Assembly: GCA_001662425.1 (NCBI GenBank)
Contig: BDDC01000842.1
Span: 1 to 34,836, forward strand
DNA from: Chlamydomonas sphaeroides
Taxonomy: Eukaryota; Chlorophyta; Chlorophyceae; Chlamydomonadales; Chlamydomonadaceae
Direction of reading: 5' to 3'
DNA length: 34,836 nucleotides
In this document: positions 23,701 through 33,262 of the stretch, piece by piece
Numbering within the stretch: position 1 is the first letter of the stretch
Layout of the letters: each line of letters starts with the position of its first letter
Notes under the pieces: generated by a model
Told to the model about the DNA's origin: nothing
Database searches by the model: none
What the model saw: the letters and a program-made list of their open reading frames with translations, nothing else
Program-made: the position numbers and the translations under genes

Positions 23701-24829
23701 GGGCGGGTTGGGGTGGGGTCGCGCGCCGAGGACCGCGGGGACGCGTGCCAGCCAGCTCCCACGGCCTCTCCCCGCCGCGTGCCCCTTGAGGTGCGGCAAG
23801 GGGCGCCATGCTGGCAGCCAAGGGCCCCGTCGCAGCCCCGCCACCCTCGCGCTGCGCCGACGGTAGTTCCCGGGTGCCGCCCGAGACGCACCAGCCGCGG
23901 CCGCTCCTCGGGGCTGGTCCGGAAAATGACCTGCCTCCCGGGAAGCCAGCAGGCGGGGCGCAGGGGCGAGGACATTGCGACAGCCGTGAGGACAAGGAGG
24001 GCACACGCAGCAGCACGCGTACGGGCGGTACCGAAATTAGCGAGGGTGTGCCCTTGTCCTTGTGCGCTCATCGTCGCTGTCCGTTGCCTTTCCTCTTATA
24101 CGCGCGCGCCCCTTCCCAGCCCGTGCCGCTGACACCCAACCGGGTCACCTGCCCTGCCCCGTCCCTCCTCACCCGGCCGCCCTGCTCGCCGCCTCTATCC
24201 AGGAAGTCAACGGTTCCCAGCGCCTCGTTAACCTGCCGTACATGGGTGCCGTACGGGCGTACATGCAGGGGGTTGGCGTGTGGTTTGCGGCGGCGCATGC
24301 GCTTCGCACGCGCATTGAAGTGCCCTGGGTGCTCATGTGGGTCTGATCGATCCGGGCCCTCGACACGAATGCTCCCTGTGTTGGTGCTGCTGAGCGTGCT
24401 GTGCTGCTTGTGATTCTGAACATGACGTGCGGATGACGCACGGGCTACCGTGGTGCTGCCGTACCTGTCTTGCACATGTCATGACGCGCTTGTCGACGAG
24501 CTCCTCGCTGTACACGATGCGGGCGCCGTACCTGTGGCCGTGGCGCAGACTGGCGTTGGTGGCAGGGGAGCGCTTGGCAGCGGCTGAAGGGAGCGCGTCC
24601 CAGCCAGGTGCCCGCGCGTGAGGGCGTCAGCAGGCGGGGGAAGCCAGGGTCGGTGCCGGTCGGTGCCGGCGCCGCCAGGCCACCAGGCTTCCCTTCAATG
24701 CCAGGCCCGCCGACGGACCTCCCTGTTGGATGTCCGACAGCTCGCATCTTACTGTGCCGCTAGAAGCCGCGTTGGATGGGTCCCCACCCGGACCATCGGG
24801 GCCAGCACCAGCGCGCCCTGGTAATCCAT
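20786..24829 (-). CDS. DUS2: tRNA-dihydrouridine synthase, DUS2 type, 11 exons
   Basis: Exons (minus order): 24753-24829, 24465-24531, 24173-24232, 23892-23930, 23486-23647, 23153-23216, 22849-22976, 22462-22612, 22092-22183, 21595-21744 and 20786-21307; 1,512 nt, all phases agree, 503 aa. The FMN-dependent family reduces uridine in the tRNA D-loop; DUS2 enzymes act at U20. Visible motifs: LAPMVRVGT near residue 9 (FMN site), IVYSEELVDKRV, VIFRTSPEE, VDVNMGCPK with presumed catalytic Cys113, GGMGAALL, SCKIR (Lys152), LAVHGR (His180), LPVIANGD, ARGAMWN, and YLRFAVKYDNHVQNTKYCLK in the helical domain. The C-terminus (about 331-503) is low complexity, with lysine clusters (KKPKQPKQK, LKRKRPEG) that could act in RNA binding or nuclear import. 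I see no double-stranded-RNA-binding domain like that of animal DUS2. Start ATG lies just before the FMN motif, as expected. Confidence 0.93.
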
Positions 24830-25181
24830 CGCGGTGATTTATTGGTTGGCTGTCTGGAGCGCCGATGCGTGTTGCGCGAGCTCTTACGGACCCAGCATGG
24901 CTAGCGCGTGATGCGGCAGGTCTGCTCCTAGTCGGCTACAAACCCGACACGTCGCAATCACATATAATTGACGCAACCGTTCTAACACGCGACACGTCTG
25001 CGATCGCGGCTGTCTCCGTCTGCGCTCTACTTGCAAGCCCATCATCCCAGCTGACGCCTGTCGCTCCTGGACTGTGTTAATACATTGACTAATGCATTTA
25101 CTGTAAGACATCAGCTGCGAGGGGGCTGCTTAGTCGCGGAAGGCCCGCCACCGGCCAAGGAGCTCTGTACAGCTAGGCAGC
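24830..25181. promoter_or_regulatory. Divergent promoter region between DUS2 and the LIN37-like gene
   Basis: About 350 bases separate the two divergent ATGs. A CATATAATTG word at 24961-24970 is TATA-like and the region is locally AT-richer. No E2F-type site was recognised by eye. If the LIN37-like first exon is wrong, the spacer extends towards 25396. Confidence 0.4.
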
Positions 25182-26906
25182 ATGACGGATACCAGCTGGA
25201 AAAGTGAAGGCTCCTCGCTGGCCGTGCTAGCTGGTCGAACGGCAAGTTGGTCAACGCGACCTCACATGCCCAGCTCATGGAGCGTGCGCGACGACCGCAG
25301 GCCTAGAAGGCAGAAGGGACTTGCTATACAGTGACTTTCGCAGCAGAGACACAGGGCGCAGGGGTGATACTCAGTACGCCCTTGGGCCACCCGCAGGTTG
25401 CCATCCCTACAGCGGAGCCGCACGTCTCGCTGTACGCGCTCTGCCGCGCCTGGGTTCGCAGCTGTCCTTCCCTGCCTTTGACAGCGGAGCCGCCGTCCCC
25501 ACAGCGGCCTCGCGACGATGCGTCAGCGGGGGAGGTAGGCGGCGCTGCGCAGTTGGTGATGCTGTTGGGTTCTAGACGAACGGGCAAGCGCTTGCAGCCC
25601 GTGGCTCAGACAACGGTGCTCAGCCCCGAACCCCTCACCCCCACCTCACCACAGGCCGTCAAGTTGGAACAGCCCTCGGGTGGCGGCCTGGTTAACATGC
25701 TGCCGGCACCGCTGCCGCCCACGGCGCTTGAGTCCGAAACGCTGCCGCCCACCTACCCCCTGGATGACTGCGTGTCACAGCCGCCAGAGGTGCGCCCAAA
25801 GGCGGGCCGGCACACCTGCACCGTGCGCCGCATGGGGCGGGCCCAGGGCCGAAGCTCTGCTCGAGGGGTCCCCGGTCTGCAAGGCCGCCCGTCACGCAGC
25901 AACATGGGCAGGGATTCGCCTGCAAGCGCTGGCGAATATGGGCTCGACACCGTGATTCTAAGAACGGCACAACCTCGATTCTGCCTGCCCACATCGCCCG
26001 CTTGGCACGCGCGCGCGATGCAGCGCTCCGCAGCCAGGGCCATATCGCCTCCTCTCCGCTTCATCCCATCTCAGTTGGTCGTGCGGGCCCTCACGCGCGC
26101 TGCAACGCCTGTCATCGCCACCCCCTGCCCTCCCCTCCCCACCTCTCATCCCCCACACACCACCCCAGCTCGCGCTGCGCAAGCTCAAGGACCACTGGAC
26201 AGGCGTGCGGCAGTACCACCAGGCGGTGCGCCGGGCCAAGCTGTCGCGCCACCGTGAGCGGCTGCAGTTGCTGCTGGGCGAGCCCTCCATGCTCACCGCG
26301 CACGCGCAGCAGCTGGGGCACCTTGGCCACCTGCAGCACCAGCACCTGGCCGGGATGGGCCTGGGCCACATGGGCCTGGGGCAGGCGGGGCTGGCCGGGC
26401 TGGGCTCGGCAGGGCTGATCGGATCGCAGGGCCTGGGGCTGGGGCCCGGGCCGTCGGCGGGCGGCGCGAGCGCCGAGGCGCTGCTGCGGCTGCAGGACCC
26501 CGCCACGCAGGCGGCGCTGGCGGCCATCGCGAGCCTGGGACAGCCGGGCGGCGCCGCTGGAGACGGCGACGGACTGGCGGCGCAGCAGCTGGGGCTGGCG
26601 GGGTCGCTGGCCAACGGCGCGGGCGGCGCAGCGTCGTCGGGGCTGGACGTGCTGCCGCCCAGCGTGCTGCTGGCGCTTCAGCAACAACAGCAGCAGCAGC
26701 TGGGGCAGCAGCAACAACAGCAGCAGTTGGGGCAGCAGCAGCAGGCAGGGCAACAGGTGGCGTCCGGGGAGCCGTCGCTGCCGGCCGAGGCCTCTGCGGC
26801 GCCACTCGGTGGTGGGGCCCAGCAGGGCGCTGACGGTGGATCGTCCGGTGGCGCAGGGGCGGCGGCGGCATCGGGGCCGACAGGCATGGACGTGGACGGG
26901 TCATGA
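25182..26906 (+). CDS. LIN37: LIN37-like DREAM/MuvB complex subunit
   Basis: Exons: 25182-25283 (tentative), 25397-25534, 25655-25789 and 26169-26906; all phase 0, 370 aa. LIN37 belongs to the MuvB core that binds E2F/RB-type proteins to repress or activate cell-cycle genes. Exon 2 has VSLYALCRAWVRSCPS, matching the LIN37 hallmark LYPxCRAWxRN. Exon 3 has a Pro-rich linker (LPAPLPP). Exon 4 opens with a basic helix (LRKLKDHWTGVRQYHQAVRR) equivalent to the family's C-terminal RWKxxRxRW helix. The order CRAW motif, proline linker, helix is that of the family. After residue about 165 comes a tail rich in Gly/Leu, then Gln (near 26680-26756), longer than I recall in animals. Exon 1 is the weakest part: it was chosen because the ATG frame ends at a GTGCGC donor in the right phase, and it has no family motif. 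Confidence 0.72.
26680..26756 (+). repeat. CAG/CAA glutamine-coding repeat in the LIN37-like gene
   Basis: Interrupted CAG/CAA array coding Gln runs broken by LG and AG. CAA interruptions favour selection for polyglutamine rather than pure slippage. Confidence 0.8.
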
Positions 26907-28038
26907 GCCACGGAATTGCAACAGGGGCGCGTGGAGATGCATAGACTCGACGAGCTGGGAGCGCCAGCATGAATGATGACGCAACGGTTTGCTGGCGGTC
27001 ACGATGCGGTAGAGGATTCGCCCGGATCGGTTGCAGACCTGTGCGTGTTGAATGTGTGATGCGCGTGGCGTCCGTGCGCCTGTTGCTCTGCATGTGACGA
27101 GCAACGGGACGTGTCGGCGGCACTGGGGCTGTCTTCTGGCGCTTGCTGAGCTGCGAGGACGGCCGTGCAAGACTGTGCAGAGGCCTGGGACGGCCGGCGC
27201 CACGCAAGCGGCGAGCTCGGCTTTTACACAACGCAGCGCCGCTGCTGTAGCAAAGCAGGCCCATGCTGCCCATTTCAAGTGCCGGGTCCCGAGTACCCAA
27301 TCCCTCCGCCTCCGCCTCCATGTGCGCCAACCCCTCCAACCCAACCTCCCAGCACTGAGCGCGCGCATGGCGGCCTCGCGCCTCGCACCGCCGCTGGACC
27401 GCGCGCTAGGGCCCACGTCCAGAGGCGGCCGCGGCCGCAGCCATGCGGCCCCGAGCTCGACCCGAGGCCGGCGGGTTGTCAATCACACAGTGATCTCGTA
27501 GGACTGAGCGCCCGGCCTGCTTCCGCCCTGGCGGCGGCGATGGGCCGGGCGGCGGAGGCGGAGGGGGTGGTAGCGGCCGCCGCAAGCGGCCGCGACACAG
27601 ACGGACACAGCGAGAGCGGCAGCAGCGGCGGCGTGTGTTGAGATGTGCATTCCTGCCGTTTCAGGCAGTCAGGGCGGCTAGGTCCGGCCCGTGGGGATGA
27701 GGGCACGTGTCGGTGTGCCCGAGACCTCTCAAATACCCCGGCGACAACCGCATAATGACCGACTGTTTATGTCTGGTCTGGGTGGCCTCTTTATGGGGCG
27801 AGCCATGCACCCATGCGCAGCTGGGGAGGTTTGGTAAGGTGTGGCGGATGTGTGTGGCTGGGGCAGCAGCACCCTCAGACCTGCGGCGGGCCTGGCGGCC
27901 TGCGCCCCGGCGGTCGGCCCAGCGTGACGCACCCCGCACAGGCTCCTGCTGCGCTGCGCCGTGGCGCTGTTGCAGGCCATGTACATGTCGTACGCGGCGC
28001 CTGCAGTACGGCGTACGGCGCGCGCCGCCAAGCTCGTG
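26907..28038. other. Convergent intergenic region with dispersed repeat
   Basis: Between the LIN37-like gene (+) and gene C (-). No exon supported. A minus-strand TGTAA (TTACA at 27224-27228) could end gene C about 810 bases beyond its stop; no TGTAA was seen for the LIN37-like gene. Contains the dispersed repeat copy at 27712-27834. Confidence 0.4.
27712..27834 (+). repeat. Dispersed direct repeat, copy 1
   Basis: Starts GGTGTGCCCGAGACC and ends in the shared word GCCATGCACCCATGCGCAGC plus an AGGTTTG tail. About three quarters of bases match copy 2 at 32123-32246, same orientation. Probably fragments of one transposable element or terminal repeat. Confidence 0.7.
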
Positions 28039-29782
28039 TCAGCGGGCGACGACGGCGAACACGCAAGCGGCAATGAGCATCGCAACGGCTGCACAGCCAA
28101 TGCGCCCGGACGCACCGCCGTCAAGGCGGGGCTCGAAGTACCGGTCGAGTGTGGGCTTCGGCTCGCAGGTCAGAAAGTCAAGCTTGTACACGGGCCGGCC
28201 GCCGTGAAACTGCGCGGCCGTGAGCCAGAAACGGGACACGGAGTCAGGAATCCTGCGACCGCCCGCCCGCTGCGCACCCCGCTCAGGAACGCGAGCCCCT
28301 GGTACGGTACCGGTACGGCACGGTAAAAACTGTTTGCGATGTGGCAGGGTTCATCGTCGCGAAGGCCCAACACCCAAGTAAGGCCCACGGCCGCACCTGC
28401 TTGTTCAGGTACTCCTTGGTGCGCGCGTACATGTAGCAGCCCCTGATCGTGCACCTGCGAGGCCACATGGAAAGCTGTGCTCGTGAGGCGTCGAGCTTGT
28501 GGCTGGGCAGCCAAAGTCAACGGAGCGGGGGCGGAGGGTCCGCTGCTGGCTGCCCGGCGCCCCGCGGCCCCGCGGCTGCGCCCCCTCTGCGCTGCCATCA
28601 CACGGCCGCCGCTGCACTCACGCGTTTGCGCGCGCGATGTTGAAGTTGGCGGTCCGCGTGCGCAGGCACTCGGCTGACACAGTGTAGTTGATTGTCCAAG
28701 CGTTTGCCAGGCCTGGCAGGGGGCGGCGGGCGGCGGCAGCCCCTATTCTCAACACTACTACTTGTGGGGCCAGCGCGCAGCAGGGGCTGAGGGGCTATAT
28801 GGGGTAACATACCGTACGGGAGCCTGACTAGCTAGGGCCCATGCGACACTCATCAGTACCCACACTCCTTGACCAGCTCAGGGTCGAGGCCGTGGTGGAG
28901 CGTGCTGTTGCTTGGAGGCGCTTGAGTTGTCAGTGCCCTGCAGCCAACGGCGCTCGGTCGTGTCGGTGCCGTTGGTGCCATTGCCGGACGGAGGGTACGA
29001 GAGCGGGGCGGACGACGGAGGATACGAGGGCGGGGGCGGCGGAGGCGATGGGGGCGACGGGGGCGACGGGAGCGACGGGGGAGGCGGGATTTAGGTGGCG
29101 GGGTTGAAGCAGGCGTGCGCCGCGGCCGTGTCGAGGACCTTCGCGTCCTCCAGGCACCTACGGTGGGACACAGCAAAAGGTTGTGTGAGGCGGCAGGGGT
29201 GTGAAGCGGTCCGGTTAGTCAACCTCGACCGTCGGGTCGTGCATGCTGGCCGCCGCCGCCGCCACCGCCCCAACAGCCATGCGCAGTCGTCGTCGGTAAC
29301 ACCCCGGCAGGAAGAAGACCCACCGCTCGTCCTTATACGCGCGCTCCAGGACGCTGGTCCGGCCCGTGGCGATGGTCCCCACGGAGCTGCAGTTGCTCCT
29401 GTAGTTTGATTCAATCGCGACCATCTTCGCGTTCCTGAGGGTGGCCAGGCCGTGTTGGGAAGGGTGGCCGGCGTGCTACGACCGAGCAGGGCGGGGCCGG
29501 CGGGAAGCTGAGGGCCTTTGGCAGACATCGCACGTTGCGCTCAAGCCGTGGCCCACCACCGTGCGCCGCGGAAGCGAAATGCGGTACATCGTCCATCAGG
29601 TGTGATGCTGACAGATGGTAAGGCTCTAGGGGCCACCACCGCAGTCTTATGTGCAGTTGCCGTCGTCAGCGAAGGCGACTTTGCTCCTGCGGGCGGCGGG
29701 GTTTGCACCCATGTGCTGGCTTGCGCAGCGCGCCCTATCTGCGTGCCCGATTGCTGCCTGTTGGTTGCCAGACGCCGAGCAG

Positions 29783-29910
29783 CGCTTCGCCAGACAGTCA
29801 ACATCGGCTTGATTGGCGAGGTCCGTTTGCTTGGCGGCATTGAAGGCGCTTCGCCAGACAGTCAACATCGGCTTGATTGGCGAGGTCCGTTTGCTTGGCG
29901 GCATTGAAGG
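29783..29910. repeat. 64-bp perfect tandem duplication in gene C intron
   Basis: Two consecutive 64-base units, 29783-29846 and 29847-29910, identical by eye, each starting CGCTTCGCCAGACAGTCAAC. The period is not a multiple of three. Both units lie in the roughly 1-kb intron between gene C exons 2 and 3. Confidence 0.9.
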
Positions 29911-29950
29911 CGCTGCGCCGCTGCGTGGGCGAAGGTCCCTCTTCGCCTTA

Positions 29951-30100
29951 TGGTGCGGTGGGGTATGGGTGCGAGCCACCTCACGCGAGCGTGCCCCGGC
30001 CCGGTCCGGCGGGCAGTTGTCATGCATCCGGCACACACGGTACGTCCCTACCTCATCGCCTTACCTTTGGTGCGGCGGGGTACGGGTGCAAGCCACCTCA
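29951..30100 (+). repeat. 33-bp imperfect direct repeat pair in the same intron
   Basis: 29951-29983 and 30068-30100 share TGGTGCGG-GGGGTA-GGGTGC-AGCCACCTCA with three mismatches, separated by 84 bases. Together with the 64-bp duplication this marks the intron as repeat-rich inserted sequence. Confidence 0.7.
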
Positions 30101-31162
30101 GTACGTTGACGTTGGCATCGCCCACTGGCAACAAGAGGCCTAAGCCCTCCTGGATGACCTAACCGCCAATGCGTGCCAGGCCCGGGCTGACATGTCTGGG
30201 CGGGCTGACGGTGTGCGCCTGGCTGGCCGCTGAGTACCGTGATGAGGTCTTATGCGCGGTATAAGCCATCGCGAGCGCCTGTGTGCGTTGCTCAACCCAT
30301 AGCGAGCCGTGTCCTAGCAATTCCCACCTTACACTACCCTTTCGAGCCCCACAAATGTGTTCAGTTTGCAGTTCAGGCCCTCACAACCTCGCTCCGCGCG
30401 GTTGCAAGGGCCATACGGAGCGAGCGGATTCCTGGCTGCAACTTACCACTCGTTGAAGGCGGTCTGGGAGAAGCCTTTGTCATCGAATATGAACGGCAAC
30501 GCCTCCTATGACATGCGCACCAGGCACACACGGGAGATCGAGGCGTGGCGTGTGAGGTTCGTGCCACCGGTTGGAGGCAGAGGGGCCCCCCGCCCCCCAG
30601 GTCAAAGCCCTCCCCTACCGCGCATTTGTTACGGCAGTCCAAGGCTACACCTTCGGAACGCCACAACGCATGTGCGGTGGCAGCGAATAAAGCACCGACC
30701 ATGTCTGTGAACCTCTCCCTCCGCTGGTATCTAACAGCAAATCACCGTACATACGGATAAATTATCCCCCGACGCACCGTGAGGATGCATGCGCCGTACT
30801 CTAGAGGCCCGCCAAGCTCGGCATCGGACAGGAAGATGTCCCGGCCCTGCCGGGGGCGGTGGCAAAGCGGTGCGATGGGCACGGTGGCGGAGGCAGCAGG
30901 CGGTCGCAGACCCTGGACGCCCCGCCCCCTTTATCCATCCCAGGCGGCCCTGCCCCGGGGTACCTATTCCATTTCTATTTCGGTGCGATGGGCGGCGGCG
31001 TAGCGCATGTGAACCGTCAAGACGTCGGCATGTCTCACGGCAGTACCAGACTTGACAGGCCAGGACCGCTCCAAAAGCTGCACACAGCGTCCATGTCATA
31101 TGGAGAGACGTCTAGCAACCTTGCTATGCAAGCACAAGCGTCCAGCGTGTTGGCGCCCACCT

Positions 31163-31186
31163 GACATGCCGACATGTCGGCATGTC
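31163..31186. repeat. 24-bp perfect palindrome
   Basis: The half-site GACATGCCGACA is followed directly by its exact reverse complement, with no spacer. A related word, GTCGGCATGTC, occurs at 31024-31034. It lies upstream of gene C and downstream of the 31.4-31.9 kb ORF. Could be a protein-binding operator-like site, an element end, or a recombination-prone cruciform. Confidence 0.85.
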
Positions 31187-31361
31187 GACCGGGGTTCGGC
31201 TGCCCATCCACAACACCTCGCCATAGAAGAAGCTGCCTAGCCAGCTACACGTCCGCCTCCTGGCTAACAGGCACATAAGCTGAAACCTATCCTATTACGT
31301 GCGCAGATATGCCAATCAAGCAACTTTCAAAAACGTAATAACCCACGCACATGTATCAACC

Positions 31362-31925
31362 CTACTTGTGCCATGTGTGGTGGCTGCGGATGGAGCGGTC
31401 GCGCCGCAGCCCCGCCCGATTCTCAGCCGTGGCTAGCTTGCCCGCCAGGAACGCCGTGTATAGTTGGCGTGTGGCCGGCCTGCTGGCAGAAGCGCCGGCG
31501 GCGCAAAGTGCGCCAGACTGCGTGTCGGCCGCCAGAGCGCGCAGCTCCTTGGCAGGGGCCCGTAGCGCACCGCGGCCAAGCAGAACCTCGGCACGCCGCT
31601 GCACTTCCTGCTCCCCTGGCCGCTCGGCCGCTCCCACAGCAGCCCGTGCACGCGTCCGTGGCGCGGCTACGGCGGCATGGCGCTGGACGATGGCTGCCTT
31701 GGCGGCCTCGTCAAGCGCCTCCCGGTTGGCGGTGAAGTGCCTCGGGCACAAGAAGTGGACGCTTGCTCCATCTGCAACAGCCTCGGCAACCTTTTGCGCT
31801 TGCGCCGGGGTCTGGCCGATGCCGATGGCACCGGTGTAAACACACAGCGGTCGCAAGCCCTTCTTCTTAAAATACCTATTGGTTATGCCGCAAACAGCGC
31901 AGGCTTCTTCCTTGTTCCATTGCGG
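31362..31925 (-). CDS. Orphan ORF/exon with zinc-finger-like Cys/His start
   Basis: Open frame of about 185 residues with no methionine anywhere, preceded in frame by TAA, so it must be a 3' exon, use an unseen upstream exon, or be a fragment. The N-terminal part has ACAVCG, LCVYTG and FLCPRHF (a Cys2...Cys...Cys-His arrangement able to bind zinc). The rest is Ala/Arg-rich and ends SIRSHHTWHK. Codons are only mildly C/G-ending at the start and more so later. It lies inside the interval flanked by the dispersed repeats at 27.7 and 32.1 kb, so a piece of a transposable element is a real possibility. No family recognised. Confidence 0.35.
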   Translation of the reverse strand, partial: PQWNKEEACAVCGITNRYFKKKGLRPLCVYTGAIGIGQTPAQAQKVAEAVADGASVHFLCPRHFTANREALDEAAKAAIVQRHAAVAAPRTRARAAVGAAERPGEQEVQRRAEVLLGRGALRAPAKELRALAADTQSGALCAAGASASRPATRQLYTAFLAGKLATAENRAGLRRDRSIRSHHTWHK

Positions 31926-32122
31926 CAATATTTACTTCGCATTATCGGGATGCTTTGCGTTTAAAGGTTTTAGTGTGAACCGCGCTGTGAGCCCCAATAC
32001 TGTAAGCTCGTAGTATGCTCGAGGTGATAAGTACGGAAAGGGAGGCGTCAATTCGTCGCGAGCCCGGAGAACGACATTGACACGGGTTTTTCGCCCCCTC
32101 CCAACCGGCGTCCCTGCAGTGT

Positions 32123-32246
32123 GGTGTGCCCGAGACCCCTCAAATAGTCCCAGCTATCACCACATAATGACCGCCTGTTTGCGTCTGGTCAGGGTGGCCT
32201 CTTCTGGGAGCGAGCCATGCACCCATGCGCAGCTGAGACAGGTTTG
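32123..32246 (+). repeat. Dispersed direct repeat, copy 2
   Basis: Same orientation as 27712-27834: begins GGTGTGCCCGAGACCCCTCA, contains CATAATGACCG.CTGTTT and GTCTGGTC.GGGTGGCCTCTT, and ends with the shared GCCATGCACCCATGCGCAGC word. Confidence 0.7.
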
Positions 32247-33262
32247 TGTACGGCACCACCTGGCATGCGGGTGTCTTTCCTTTTCTTGTGCAGGAGGGAG
32301 GACAACGAAATCGAGACACGAAGGGGTTTGCTCGCCCCTTAGGCGGGGCATGAGCCGTTAGCCGCAGGCACCAAGGTTGCGCAAGTACGAATTATGCATT
32401 TGCGGAAACAGTGGGTGCAAGCGCGGCTCTCGCTCCATGCTTTTAGGCGAGCCATGCACCCATGCGCAGCTTAGACAGGTTTGCATGTACGCGTAGCTGA
32501 TGCAACGTGCGGCCCGCATAAGCACGCCTGCGCCCCGGCCACCCGTCCACAGCTGGCCCCACGCAACGCGCCGCCCCCGCCCCCAACCCTTGCCTTATCT
32601 ACCGTAGCCGCCGCGGACCCTGCGCCCCATGCACAGCTTCCGCGGCGCACCCACGCGCGCCGCCATCCCAGCCAGCCAGTCAGCCGCCAGCCAGCTAGCC
32701 AGCCAGCCATGCACTCGGCGCGGCCGCCGCGAGCCAGCCGCCCGCCGTCGAGCCCGTAGGGACAGCATGGCCCGCAGCCACAGCCATCTCTGCCCGCCTC
32801 GTCCGCCTAGCCCAACCCCATCACGCCTAGCCCCCGCCTGACCTGCCACAAACGCAAAACAAAACATTGCCGTGCCATGCCCATGCCCATGCCCATGCAG
32901 GCATGCGGCAGCACGCCCCACAGCGCCCTGCCGCTGACGGCGACGACGACGCGTGGGCGCAGCGGACACCGCGCCATGCCTCCGGTCCGGTCCGCAGCAC
33001 CGCCCGGCCGCATCTCGGCCGCCTGCTCCGGCCGCACACGGCCTGGCTCGTCGTCATCGCCACGAATCCTCCCGCCGCCTCGTTGACGCGCCCACCGCCT
33101 CCACCCACAGCCCCTCCCCTCGACCGGCGCCCCTCACCGCCGCCACCCGCCAGGTGCCATGCACCCACCCCCTCGCGTCCCCCTCCCGCCGCCTCGCGTG
33201 CAGCCACCCCGGCCAGCACGCAGTCACGCGCCTGCCTGCCTCACCCCTCACGCCCCTTCCCC
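32247..33262. other. Intergenic stretch with simple repeats
   Basis: No supported exon. Holds the partial third repeat copy, a GCCA/CAGC-type tetranucleotide tract (about 32668-32710), and CCCATG repeats (32878-32898). The right part is probably the 3' UTR of the LRR gene. ORFs here are GC-driven without motifs. Confidence 0.45.
32446..32483 (+). repeat. Dispersed repeat, partial copy 3
   Basis: GGCGAGCCATGCACCCATGC followed by GCAGCTTAGACAGGTTTG matches the last third of copy 2 (AGCGAGCCATG... GACAGGTTTG), 200 bases further on. Confidence 0.65.

Larger units (their letters stand above)
28039..30702 (-). pseudogene. Gene C: Cys-rich / SPP-rod surface protein with in-frame TAA
   Basis: Exons (minus order): 30619-30702, 30447-30505, 29303-29434, 29026-29157, 28864-28937, 28622-28712, 28397-28454 and 28039-28209; 801 nt, phases agree. 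The N-terminus MVGALFAATAHA may be a short signal peptide, or the true start lies further upstream. A Cys-containing domain follows (DCRNKCA, FSQTAFNEWNAKMVAIE, FFLPGC). Next is a rod (PPPPSLPSPPSPPSPPPPPP) as in algal hydroxyproline-rich wall proteins, then a second Cys domain (INYTVSAECLRTRT, RGCYMYARTKEYLNKQ, LDFLTCEPKPTL) and a hydrophobic end (IGCAAVAMLIAACVFAVVAR) suggesting a GPI or membrane anchor. Codon 114 is TAA (29091-29093), exactly between the first domain and the rod and in frame with both: a nonsense mutation, base error or readthrough. The 88-nt intron 28938-29025 has a weak donor. No family recognised. Confidence 0.55.

Noticed and set aside
30731..31099. Minus-strand ORF beginning MTWTLCAAFGAVLACQ as a signal exon for gene C
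   Set aside because: Attractive hydrophobic start, but no convincing donor (only GTCTGG) links it in phase to gene C; kept only as a possibility for a missing 5' exon.
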